Shown here: positions 7,508 to 15,860 of the stretch, piece by piece | Numbering within the stretch: the first letter of the stretch is position 1 | Layout of the letters: each line of letters opens with the position of its first letter | Origin: DAIODI01 sp046349255 | Lineage (GTDB): Bacteria; Pseudomonadota; Alphaproteobacteria; Rhizobiales; Aestuariivirgaceae | Direction of reading: 5' to 3' | Assembly: GCA_046349255.1 (NCBI GenBank) | Contig: JAXMCR010000003.1 | Location: forward strand, 124,001-188,000 | DNA: 64,000 nt | Program-made: the position numbers and the translations under genes | Notes under the pieces: generated by a model | Seen by the model: the letters and a program-made list of their open reading frames with translations, nothing else | What the model was told of the DNA's origin: nothing | The model's database searches: none

Positions 7508-8764
7508 ATGCTGGGAGCGTTACGGCACCAATTCGAGCGCATCGTGCAGGAGGGAAACCTCATGGTTACGGTGCCGGATGGGACTGACTGGCTTTTCGGC
7601 GACGGTACGGGACCCAGCGTCCACGTCGCGATCAACGACCGGCGGGCGATGCGCTCGCTCCTCCTCGATCCCGATCTTGCGCTCGGCGAGCGCTACATGG
7701 ACGGCGGCCTTTCCATGCTGTCCGGAACGATCCACGATTTCCTGACGCTCCTGTTCCGCAACATGGAACACGCTGCAAGCCTTCCGCTGACGGTGACGCT
7801 GCCCTATGCGCTGCGCATCGCCTTGAAGCGCCTCCATCAGCGCAACGCTCCCACCAATGCGCGTCGCAACATCGTGCATCACTACGATCTCTCGGGCGCG
7901 CTCTACGACCTGTTCCTCGACCGCGAGCGGCAATACTCCTGCGCCTACTTCGAGCATCCGGACGCGACGCTCGAGGAAGCGCAGCTTGCCAAGATGCGCC
8001 ATATCGCGGCGAAGCTCGCGATCGAGCCCGGCATGCGCGTTCTCGACATCGGCTGCGGCTGGGGCGGGCTTGCGCTCTACCTGTCGGAGGTGTGCGGCGC
8101 CAATGTTATCGGCATTACGCTGTCCGACGAACAGCTCTCCTACGCCACCGACCGGGCGCAGGCGCGGCTCAACCGCGACGTCGAATTCCGCTTGATGGAC
8201 TATCGCGAGATCGACGGGTCCTTCGACCGCATCGTCTCGGTGGGCATGTTCGAGCACGTGGGCGTGTCGCACTTCGGCGACTACTTCCGGCAGGTGAAGA
8301 GGCTCCTGAAACCCGACGGGGTCGCGTTGATCCATTCCATCTGCCGCATCGATGGGCCGGGCGCCACGAGCGCCTGGACGAAGAAGTACATCTTCCCCGG
8401 CGGGTACATTCCCGCCTTGTCGGAAGTCGTGCCGCACATCGAGCGCGAGGGGTTGATCACGACCGACGTCGAGATCCTCAGGCTCCACTACGCCGAGACG
8501 CTGAAGAACTGGCGCGAGCGTTTCGACCTCAACCGTCACCGGGCGCGGGCGCTCTACGACGAAAGGTTCTGCCGGATGTGGGAGTTCTACCTCTCGTCGT
8601 CCGAATGCGCCTTCCGTTTCGGGTCGATGGCGAACATGCAGATCCAGATCGTCCGTGACCGGAACGTCCTTCCCCTGACGCGCACCTACATGCAGGATGA
8701 AGAGGATCGGCTGCGGGCGCTTGATTCGCGCCGCCGTCATCTGAGGTCCGTCAAGCATTCGTAG
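7508..8764 (+). CDS. cyclopropane-fatty-acid-phospholipid synthase-like methyltransferase
   Basis: Predicted S-adenosylmethionine-dependent enzyme that adds a methylene bridge to the double bond of membrane phospholipid acyl chains. Of 418 residues, the first 110 or so form the lipid-binding region (ALGERYMDGGLSML), followed by NIVHHYDLSGALYDLFLD and SCAYFEHPDATLEEAQLAKM, all typical of the CFA family. The SAM site is VLDIGCGWGGLALYL, and FDRIVSVGMFEHVG follows. The ATG at 7508 has only a weak TTGGAAG ribosome site; an ATG 18 codons later is the alternative. Family members also make other methylated or branched acyl chains, so the exact product is not certain. Confidence 0.88.
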   Translation: MLGALRHQFERIVQEGNLMVTVPDGTDWLFGDGTGPSVHVAINDRRAMRSLLLDPDLALGERYMDGGLSMLSGTIHDFLTLLFRNMEHAASLPLTVTLPYALRIALKRLHQRNAPTNARRNIVHHYDLSGALYDLFLDRERQYSCAYFEHPDATLEEAQLAKMRHIAAKLAIEPGMRVLDIGCGWGGLALYLSEVCGANVIGITLSDEQLSYATDRAQARLNRDVEFRLMDYREIDGSFDRIVSVGMFEHVGVSHFGDYFRQVKRLLKPDGVALIHSICRIDGPGATSAWTKKYIFPGGYIPALSEVVPHIEREGLITTDVEILRLHYAETLKNWRERFDLNRHRARALYDERFCRMWEFYLSSSECAFRFGSMANMQIQIVRDRNVLPLTRTYMQDEEDRLRALDSRRRHLRSVKHS

Positions 8765-8848
8765 GGGCTGCTGCAGCCGCCTGTGGATAGCGCGCACAAT
8801 CGCTGGATTGTCGCCATCCATCGCGGTCGGCCACGGTATCAATCGAGG

Positions 8849-10357
8849 ATGGAGAGCGCACTCAATCTCAGGATCGCACGGCCGGAGCCTGCCGACACGC
8901 AGGCCGATCCGGGCTACCGCAGCGCGCCGCACAATCTCGAGGCGGAGCAGGCGCTGCTCGGCGCGATCCTCGTCAACAACGACGCCGCAGACCGCGTGAC
9001 GGCGTTCCTCGAGCCGCAGCATTTTCACGAAGCCGTGCACGCACGCATCTACGAGGCGGCGACGACGCTGATCCGCGCCGGCAAGCGCGCCGACCCGGTG
9101 ACGCTGAAGACGTTCTTCGACCAGGACGCAACGCTGAGCGAGATCGGCGGCGTCGCCTACCTCGCGCGTCTTGCCGCCGCGGCGACGACGATCATCAACG
9201 TCGAGGACTACGGCCGCATCGTCCACGAGCTCGCCGTGCGGCGCCGGCTGATCGAGATCGGCACCGACATCGTCAACGAGTCGTTCGACGCCAAGGTGAC
9301 GCACAGCGCCAAGGAACTCGTCGAGGAAGCGGAACAGGCGCTCTACGAGATCGCCGAGACCGGGAAGTACGGGCAAGGGTTCCTGCCGTTCGGCACCGCG
9401 GTTTCGGAAGCGATCGACATGGCGGCCGCCGCCTACCAGCGTGATGGCGGTCTCTCGGGCATTTCGGCGGGTTTGCGCGACATCGACGAGAAGATGGGCG
9501 GGCTCCAGCCGTCCGACCTCATCATCCTCGCCGGCCGCCCGGCGATGGGCAAGACGGCGCTCGCCACCAACATCGCCTACCGCGTGGCGAAGAACTACAA
9601 GGCGGTGCACAACCCCGACGGCACGGTGCGCGTGACCGACGGCGGTGTCGTGGCCTTCTTCTCACTCGAAATGTCGGCCGAGCAGCTCGCCACGCGTATC
9701 GTCTCCGAGCAGGCGGAGATTTCATCCGAGCGCATCCGCCGCGGCAAGATCCAGGAGGACGAGTTCCATCGCCTCGTGGAAGTGTCGCGCGAGCTGCAGT
9801 CGCTGCCGCTCTACATCGACGCGACGGGCGGCCTCACCATCGGCCAGCTCGCGGCGCGCGCCCGGCGGCTGAAGCGCCAGCGCGGGCTGGGGCTCGTGGT
9901 GGTCGACTACCTGCAGCTCCTGTCCTCCACCTCGCGCCGCGCCCAGGAAGGCCGCGTGCAGGAGATCACCGAGATCACGACGGGGCTCAAGGCGCTGGCG
10001 AAGGAGCTGCGCGTGCCGATCCTCGCGCTGTCCCAGCTCTCGCGCCAGGTCGAGAACCGCGACGACAAGCGCCCGCAGCTCGCCGACCTCCGCGAGTCGG
10101 GCTCGATCGAGCAGGACGCCGACGTGGTGCTCTTCATCTACCGCGAGGAGTACTATCTCGGCCGCAAGGAGCCGCGGCCGAACACGCCGGAGCACCTCGC
10201 CTGGCAGGAGGAGATGGACCAGGTGACCAACATTGCCGAAGTGATCATCGGCAAGCAGCGCCACGGTCCTACGGGCACGATCCAGCTTCACTTCAACGCC
10301 ATGCTCACCAAGTTCGACAACCTCGCGAAAGACGAGGCGTTACCCGAGCGCTACTAG
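8849..10357 (+). CDS. dnaB: replicative DNA helicase DnaB
   Basis: Hexameric 5'-3' helicase that opens the chromosomal replication fork and recruits primase. Residues about 25-130 are the N-terminal collar domain (APHNLEAEQALLGAILVNNDA) and the RecA-like motor follows, with Walker A GRPAMGKTALATN (Lys235), the arginine-rich LKRQRGLGLVVVDYLQLL Walker B, and SQLSRQVENRDDKRPQLADLRESGSIEQDADVV. There is no intein. At 502 residues it has normal length. The ATG at 8849 was chosen over an upstream ATG because the extra 22 residues are unlike DnaB, though its ribosome site is poor. The usual neighbours alr and radA do not follow here. Confidence 0.97.
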   Translation: MESALNLRIARPEPADTQADPGYRSAPHNLEAEQALLGAILVNNDAADRVTAFLEPQHFHEAVHARIYEAATTLIRAGKRADPVTLKTFFDQDATLSEIGGVAYLARLAAAATTIINVEDYGRIVHELAVRRRLIEIGTDIVNESFDAKVTHSAKELVEEAEQALYEIAETGKYGQGFLPFGTAVSEAIDMAAAAYQRDGGLSGISAGLRDIDEKMGGLQPSDLIILAGRPAMGKTALATNIAYRVAKNYKAVHNPDGTVRVTDGGVVAFFSLEMSAEQLATRIVSEQAEISSERIRRGKIQEDEFHRLVEVSRELQSLPLYIDATGGLTIGQLAARARRLKRQRGLGLVVVDYLQLLSSTSRRAQEGRVQEITEITTGLKALAKELRVPILALSQLSRQVENRDDKRPQLADLRESGSIEQDADVVLFIYREEYYLGRKEPRPNTPEHLAWQEEMDQVTNIAEVIIGKQRHGPTGTIQLHFNAMLTKFDNLAKDEALPERY

Positions 10358-10373
10358 CGGAGTTCGGCTATCG

Positions 10374-11777
10374 ATGTCGGACGGGTCCGGCAAGGCTTCC
10401 ACGAGCCGTTGGTCGGACCTGGTCGCGGCCGACCATCTCTTCGCGACGATCACGATCTCGCTCGGCATCGTGCTGTTCGCCTTCAACGCGTTCGTCGTCT
10501 CAACCGCGCTGCCGACCGCGGTGAAGGACCTCGGCAACGCGCATCTTCTTCCATGGGCGACGAGCATCTACCTGATCTTCGCGATCGTCTCGGGCGTTGC
10601 GGGTGCGCCGGCGATGCACCGGTTCGGAGCGCGGGCGATGTTCATGGCGGCGGCCGTCGCGTTCATCGTCGGCACGATCCTGTGCGGGGCAGCGCCGTCG
10701 ATGCCCGTGCTGCTGGCCGGCCGCGCGTTCCAGGGGATCGGCGGCGGCGCCATCGAGGCGGGGTGCTACGTGTTGATCCCGCGGCTGTTTCCCCCGCGGC
10801 TCATTCCGAAGGTTTTCGGCGTGGAGGCGGCTGCCTGGGCCGTCGCGGCGTTCGGGGCGCCGGCGCTCTCCGGTTACCTTGCCGAGGCCGTGTCGTGGCG
10901 CGCCGCGTTGCTCTCCGCACTGCCGCTGGCGCTCGTGTTCGTCGCGCTGATCCCGGTCGTGGTCCGGGACGACATGGAGGAGGGCACCGCGCCCAGCCTT
11001 CCCGCAGCCACGCTCGCGGCGATCGCCGCCGGCATGGCGCTCGTCATGGCGGCGGATACCGCGGCAGGGCCGGCCATGAAGGCCGCCGTTCTGGCGTTGG
11101 CGATTCTGGTGTTCTGGACCACGGTGGCCATCGACCGGCGGGCACCGAAGCGGCTGCTGCCCAAGGGGGCGTTCGGGCTTTCTTCACCGATGGGGCTGGG
11201 GCTCTGGGTGGTGCTGCTGATGCCGCTCGCGGAAGGGTCGGTCACCGTCTATCTCGTCTACACGCTGCAGTATCTCTGGGGCTACACGCCCTTCGAGGCG
11301 GGCCTTCTCACGATCATCATCGCGGTGACGTGGAGCGGCCTGCAGATGGGGACCGCACATGTTTCGACGCCCGCCCGGCGGCTCGTGTTCTGCTGGCTCG
11401 GCGCCGCCCTCCAGGTCGCAGGGCTGGTCTTCCTCGTGCTCGCGCTGCGCTTCGAAAGCCTCGCGTTCATGATCGCGGCGCTCTCCGCCATCGGCTCGGC
11501 CTTCGGCGTGACGTGGGGCGCGGTGAGCCAGGTGACGATGGAAGCCGCGCCCGCGGAAGAACGCGATCTCACCTCCGGCCTCGTGCCGACGATGTGGTCG
11601 GCGGGCTACGGGATCGGCGCGGCGATGTTCGGCGTGCTGGGCAACGCGCTCGGGTTCGCCGATGCGTCGGGCGATGCGCTGCGGCACGTGATGGAGATCG
11701 TGTTCGTCGTCGCCTGCATCCCGGCGCTGGCCGCGGTCGCGGCGGCGCTGCGCATCGCCGCTCTCGCGCGGCGCTGA
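10374..11777 (+). CDS. MFS transporter (drug:H+ antiporter type)
   Basis: A 467-residue major facilitator with about 14 hydrophobic segments, which points to the DHA2-like group of proton-driven drug and metabolite exporters. The loop 2-3 signature region (GAPAMHRFGARAMFMAAAVAFIVGTILCG) and the motif-C-like stretch LLAGRAFQGIGGGAIEAGCYVLIPRLFPPR are visible. It starts 16 bases after the dnaB stop, so it may share that transcript. The substrate cannot be read from the sequence. The gene ends six bases from the end of the convergent nhaA. Confidence 0.85.
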   Translation: MSDGSGKASTSRWSDLVAADHLFATITISLGIVLFAFNAFVVSTALPTAVKDLGNAHLLPWATSIYLIFAIVSGVAGAPAMHRFGARAMFMAAAVAFIVGTILCGAAPSMPVLLAGRAFQGIGGGAIEAGCYVLIPRLFPPRLIPKVFGVEAAAWAVAAFGAPALSGYLAEAVSWRAALLSALPLALVFVALIPVVVRDDMEEGTAPSLPAATLAAIAAGMALVMAADTAAGPAMKAAVLALAILVFWTTVAIDRRAPKRLLPKGAFGLSSPMGLGLWVVLLMPLAEGSVTVYLVYTLQYLWGYTPFEAGLLTIIIAVTWSGLQMGTAHVSTPARRLVFCWLGAALQVAGLVFLVLALRFESLAFMIAALSAIGSAFGVTWGAVSQVTMEAAPAEERDLTSGLVPTMWSAGYGIGAAMFGVLGNALGFADASGDALRHVMEIVFVVACIPALAAVAAALRIAALARR

Positions 11778-11783
11778 CGGGGC

Positions 11784-12992
11784 CTAGTGGCTCGCCGCCT
11801 TGGCTGCATGGCGGACCTCGGCGGGTTCCTCGCTCGCCGGGGCGAAGCGGGCCAGCACGAGGTAGCCGACGACTGCCGACACGATCGAGCCGACGATGAC
11901 GCCGATGCGGACGCCGACGAGGTCTTCCTCGAGCGAGAAGGCGAGCATCCCGATGAAGAGGCTCATGGTGAAGCCGATGCCGGCGAGGAAGCCGATCCCC
12001 ACCATGTGCATCCACGAGCAGCCGTCCGGTAGCCGCGCCCAGCCGAAGCGTTTCGCGAGGAACGTCATCGCGAGGATGCCGATGGGCTTGCCGAGGAACA
12101 GGCCGAGCGCGATGGCGAGCGGCAGCGGCGCGACCATGCTCGACGGTCCGATGCCGTCGAGCGGAACGCCCGCGTTGGCGAACGCGAAGAGGGGCAGGAT
12201 GAACCACTTCACGTAGGGCGCAAGGCCGTGCTCGAGGTCTTCCAGCAGCGGCCCGCCGCGCTTGCCCTTGAGCGGGATCGCGAAGGCGAGCGCGACGCCG
12301 GCGAGCGTCGCGTGCACGCCCGACTTCAGGACGCACACCCACAGGAAGATGCCGACGAGGATGTAGGGCGCGATGCGGTAGACCGTCCAGCGGTTCATGA
12401 GCCACAGGACAAGCAGCGCGATGATCGCGAGGCCGAGCGAAACGGCGGACAGGTGGTCGGTGTAGAAGAACGCGATGATCAGGATCGCGCCGAGGTCGTC
12501 GAGGGTCGCGAGCGTGAGGAGGAACACTTTCAGCGACGACGGCGCGCGCGATCCGACGAGCGCGAGTGCGCCGAGCGCGAACGCGATGTCGGTCGCGGCC
12601 GGAATCGCCCAGCCGCGGATGAGGTGGTGGTCGCCGGACGCAGTGACGACGGAGGTGTAGATGATGGCGGGCGCGACCATGCCGCCGAGGGCTGCGAGCG
12701 CCGGCAGCACCACCTGGTCCATCGAGGAGAGGTGGCCTTCGAGGAACTCGCGCTTGATCTCGAGGCCGACGAGGAAGAAGAACACCGCCATCAGGCCGTC
12801 GTTGATCCACAGGATGAGCGGCTTCTTCAGCGCCCAGTCGCCGGCCGAGACCTGCACCATCGTGTCGAGGAACTGGTCGTAGAGGGGCGCGAAGTTCTGG
12901 GCGTTGCTGGCGATCATCGCGGCGATCGCGGCAACGACGAGCACCAGCCCGCCCGCCGCCTCGTGCCGGAACAGCCGTTTCAGCGCTTCCAT
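11784..12992 (-). CDS. nhaA: Na+/H+ antiporter NhaA
   Basis: Inner-membrane antiporter that exports sodium in exchange for protons and sets internal pH. The protein is 402 residues with about 12 membrane segments. It shows the family core: INDGLMAVFFFLVGLEIKREFLEG, GGMVAPAIIY, AATDIAFALGALALVGSR (the conserved aspartate pair region is ATLDDLGAILIIAFFYT), and MSLFIG near the end. The start MEALKRLFRHEAAGG at 12992 follows GGGGGA; the frame stays open far upstream, but that part is an artefact of high GC. Confidence 0.96.
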   Translation of the reverse strand: MEALKRLFRHEAAGGLVLVVAAIAAMIASNAQNFAPLYDQFLDTMVQVSAGDWALKKPLILWINDGLMAVFFFLVGLEIKREFLEGHLSSMDQVVLPALAALGGMVAPAIIYTSVVTASGDHHLIRGWAIPAATDIAFALGALALVGSRAPSSLKVFLLTLATLDDLGAILIIAFFYTDHLSAVSLGLAIIALLVLWLMNRWTVYRIAPYILVGIFLWVCVLKSGVHATLAGVALAFAIPLKGKRGGPLLEDLEHGLAPYVKWFILPLFAFANAGVPLDGIGPSSMVAPLPLAIALGLFLGKPIGILAMTFLAKRFGWARLPDGCSWMHMVGIGFLAGIGFTMSLFIGMLAFSLEEDLVGVRIGVIVGSIVSAVVGYLVLARFAPASEEPAEVRHAAKAASH

Positions 12993-13044
12993 GGATCCCC
13001 CCGCGTTGACGCGGGCGGACATTAGCGGCGGGAGAGCCGGGTGG

Positions 13045-14922
13045 CTAGCCTTGCGCGGCGGTCGCATGCGCGGCGATATCGTCGTTGAGGACGAGCCAGT
13101 CATGCTCGCGCTGCGCGAGGTCGTCGGCGAGCTTCGTGCGCAGTTTGGCGAAATCGGCCGCCTTCTTCGCATCCTGCGCGTAGAGCGCAGGGTCTTCCAG
13201 GGCCTTGTCGAGGACCGCGATCTTGCGGGTGAGGTCGTCGATCGCCGTCGTGACCGTGGCGAGCTTCTTGCGCAGCGTCGCGAGGTTTGCCCGCGGCGCG
13301 GCCTTCTCGGGGAGGGGCGCTTCGGCGCGTCGCGGGGGTTCGGTGGCGGGCGCGCCGCGAACACGGTTCATCACCGCGTCGGCGTAGGCGTCGAGGTCGC
13401 CGTCGAACGGCGTGACGGTGCCGCCCGAGACGACCCACAGCCGGTCAGCGGAGGTCTCGACGAGATGCCGGTCGTGGCTGATCAGCACCACCGCGCCCTC
13501 GTACTCGTTCAGCGCCACGACCAGCGCCTCGCGCGCGTCGATGTCGAGGTGGTTCGTCGGCTCGTCGAGCACCAGCAGGTGCGGCCGGTGGTAGGTGGCA
13601 AGCGCGAGCAGGAGCCGCGCCTTCTCGCCGCCGGAAAGCTTGCCGATCTCGGTGTCCGCATGCGTCGCGCCAAAGCCATAGGCGCCGAGCTTCGCGCGCC
13701 GTTTCGCATCGGTCTGATCGGGCATCAGGTCGCGGATGTAGTCGTAGGGCGTGCGGGCGCCGTCGAGTTCGTCGAGCTGGTGCTGCGCGAAGTAGCCGAC
13801 CTTGAGCCGTCCGTCGCGCCGCACCTCGCCGCCAACCGGCGCGAGGCGGCCCGTCAGCAGCTTCGCGAATGTCGACTTGCCGTTGCCGTTCGAGCCCAGC
13901 AGCGCGATGCGGTCGTCGGGGTCGATGCGGAGGTTGAGGCGCTTCAGCACGGGCCGCGCCGGATCGTAGGCCGCCACCGCATCCTCGAAGCGGATGATCG
14001 GCGGGTTGAGCGCCCGCTCCGGGTTCGGGAAGTGGAGCGACACGCTGCGGTCCTCCACCACCTCGGCGATGGGCTGCAGCTTCGCCAGCGCCTTAAGGCG
14101 GCTCTGCGCCTGCCGCGCCTTGGAGGCCTTGTAGCGGAAGCGCTCGACGAACGCCTCCATGTGCTTCTTCTGCGCCTCCTGCTTCTTGCGCAGCGCCGCG
14201 CTCAGCGCCTGCTTCTCCTCGCGCTGGCGTTCGAAGGAGTCGTAGTTGCCCTGGTAGAGCGTGAGCTTGCCGCGGTCGAGGTGGAGGATCGAGTCGACCA
14301 CGTCGTTGAGCAGGTCGCGGTCGTGGCTGACCACGATCACCGTCGCACGGTAGGTGCGCAGGTACGACTTCAGCCAGATCACGCCCTCGAGGTCGAGGTA
14401 GTTCGTCGGTTCGTCGAGGAGCAGCACGTCCGGATTGGCGAACAGCCCGGCGGCCAGAGCCACGCGCATCCGCCAGCCGCCGGAGAGGGCGGAGCAGGGG
14501 CCGGCGATCTGCTCGTCCGTGAGGCCGAGCCCGGAGAGGATGGTCGCCGCCCGCGAGGGCGCCGCGTGCGCGTCGATGTCGGCGAGCCGCATCTGGATCT
14601 CGGCGATGCGGTGCGGATCGCTCGCGTGTTCGGCCTCCGCCATCAGGGAAGCGCGTTCCGTGTCGGCGGCGAGCACCGTCTCGAGCAGCGTTTCCTCGCC
14701 GCCCGGCGCTTCCTGCGCCACCGTGCCGATGCGCGCGCTGCGCGGCAGCGTGATCGCTCCGTCGTCGGCGTGGAGTTCGCCCAGCGCAAGCTTCAGGAGC
14801 GTCGACTTGCCCGCGCCGTTGCGGCCGACGAGGCCCACCTTGTGGCCGGCGGGGATCGTCGCCGTCGCGTGATCGAGGATCAGGCGGCCCTCGATGCGGT
14901 AGGTGAGGTCAAGGATCTGCAT
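13045..14922 (-). CDS. ABC-F family ATPase (Uup/YheS-like)
   Basis: A 625-residue soluble protein with two fused ABC ATPase domains and no membrane segment. Domain 1 has GRNGAGKSTLLKL (about 34-46), the LSGGWRMRVALAAGL signature and LLLDEPTNYLD; domain 2 has GSNGNGKSTFAKLL, KLSGGEKARLLLAL and LVLDEPTNHLD. Between them is the helical linker of ABC-F proteins, and the C-terminus ends in a coiled coil (TLRKKLATVTTAIDDLTRKIAVLDKAL). ABC-F proteins act on the ribosome, in translation relief or antibiotic protection. The overall length and C-terminal coil fit the housekeeping YheS/Uup groups better than dedicated resistance factors. The start lacks a clear ribosome site. Confidence 0.93.
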   Translation of the reverse strand: MQILDLTYRIEGRLILDHATATIPAGHKVGLVGRNGAGKSTLLKLALGELHADDGAITLPRSARIGTVAQEAPGGEETLLETVLAADTERASLMAEAEHASDPHRIAEIQMRLADIDAHAAPSRAATILSGLGLTDEQIAGPCSALSGGWRMRVALAAGLFANPDVLLLDEPTNYLDLEGVIWLKSYLRTYRATVIVVSHDRDLLNDVVDSILHLDRGKLTLYQGNYDSFERQREEKQALSAALRKKQEAQKKHMEAFVERFRYKASKARQAQSRLKALAKLQPIAEVVEDRSVSLHFPNPERALNPPIIRFEDAVAAYDPARPVLKRLNLRIDPDDRIALLGSNGNGKSTFAKLLTGRLAPVGGEVRRDGRLKVGYFAQHQLDELDGARTPYDYIRDLMPDQTDAKRRAKLGAYGFGATHADTEIGKLSGGEKARLLLALATYHRPHLLVLDEPTNHLDIDAREALVVALNEYEGAVVLISHDRHLVETSADRLWVVSGGTVTPFDGDLDAYADAVMNRVRGAPATEPPRRAEAPLPEKAAPRANLATLRKKLATVTTAIDDLTRKIAVLDKALEDPALYAQDAKKAADFAKLRTKLADDLAQREHDWLVLNDDIAAHATAAQG

Positions 14923-14969
14923 GGGCGATTGCTGTAGCCGACACCGGGCTCCGGCTCAACGTTTGCCGC

Positions 14970-15851
14970 TCAAGCGCGCTGCCGGCGGCGCTCGCGCAAC
15001 GAGATGTAGATCGCCGAGCCGATGAGGATCAGGACGCCCAGGACCGTGTACCGGTCGGGCAACTGCCCGAACAGGAAGTAGCCCACGGCGGTCGCGCCGA
15101 TGATCTCGCTGTAGGCGAGGGGGGCTAGCACGGGGGCCGGCGCGAAGTCATAGGCGCGGATGATGAAGTAGTGGCCGATCGCCGCGATCACGCCGATCCC
15201 GATCATCAGCGCCCACTCGTGCGCCGTGGGCTCGACCCACACGAAGGGCACGGCGACCGATGCGATGACGGCCCCCGCGAGGCTCGTGTGCAGGTTCGTG
15301 ACGATGGCATCCGTCGCGCCCGCGATCTTCCGGGTGAGGAGCATGTAGAGGGCGATCGTGAACCCGGAGGCGAGCGCTGCCAGCGTGCCTATGTTCACCT
15401 CCTGGAACCCGGGGCGGATGATGATCAGCGTACCGATGAAGCCGACGGCGACGGCTGCCCAGGTGGGCGCGTCGACCGGCTCTTTCAGCACCAACGGCGA
15501 CAGCGCGGTGAGGATCAGCGGCATGACGAAGAAGATCGCGAGGGTGTCTGCGAGCGGGAGGTGCTTGAGGGCCGCAAAGAACATGCCGGTGGAGATGAGC
15601 AGCAGGATGCTGCGCGCCACCTGGAATCCGAAATTGTGCGGCCACCACCAGCGCGCCGCGCCGCGGAAAAGAACGACCGGCAGGATCGCCAGCGTCGAGA
15701 ACACGACACGCGCCCAGACGATCTGGATCACGCTCATGTGGCCGCCTAGAACCTTCGCGAAACCGTCCATGAGCGGCAGGATCAGGAGCGCAAGCACCAT
15801 CAGCGCGATGCCGCGCAGGGGTCGCGGTGCGGCCGCAGGCGGCTGCGGCAT
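14970..15851 (-). CDS. EamA/RhaT-family (DMT superfamily) transporter
   Basis: A 293-residue inner-membrane protein with ten predicted helices arranged as two EamA repeats (for instance GIALMVLALLILPLMDGFAKVL, and a second half from about residue 155). These transporters usually export amino acids or other metabolites; the substrate is unknown here. AAAGGAA precedes the ATG. It lies 9 bases after the stop of the dimethylglycine-dehydrogenase-like gene, so the two are almost certainly one transcript, and export or uptake of a methylamine-related compound is possible. Confidence 0.88.
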   Translation of the reverse strand: MPQPPAAAPRPLRGIALMVLALLILPLMDGFAKVLGGHMSVIQIVWARVVFSTLAILPVVLFRGAARWWWPHNFGFQVARSILLLISTGMFFAALKHLPLADTLAIFFVMPLILTALSPLVLKEPVDAPTWAAVAVGFIGTLIIIRPGFQEVNIGTLAALASGFTIALYMLLTRKIAGATDAIVTNLHTSLAGAVIASVAVPFVWVEPTAHEWALMIGIGVIAAIGHYFIIRAYDFAPAPVLAPLAYSEIIGATAVGYFLFGQLPDRYTVLGVLILIGSAIYISLRERRRQRA

Positions 15852-15860
15852 TTCCTTTCG

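Noticed and set aside
7520..9610. Minus-strand frame of 696 codons across the CFA-like gene and dnaB
   Set aside because: It spans two well-defined genes on the other strand and shows no family motif.
12904..14937. Plus-strand frame of 677 codons opposite the ABC-F gene
   Set aside because: It is antisense to a clear two-domain ATPase, has shadow composition and no ribosome site.
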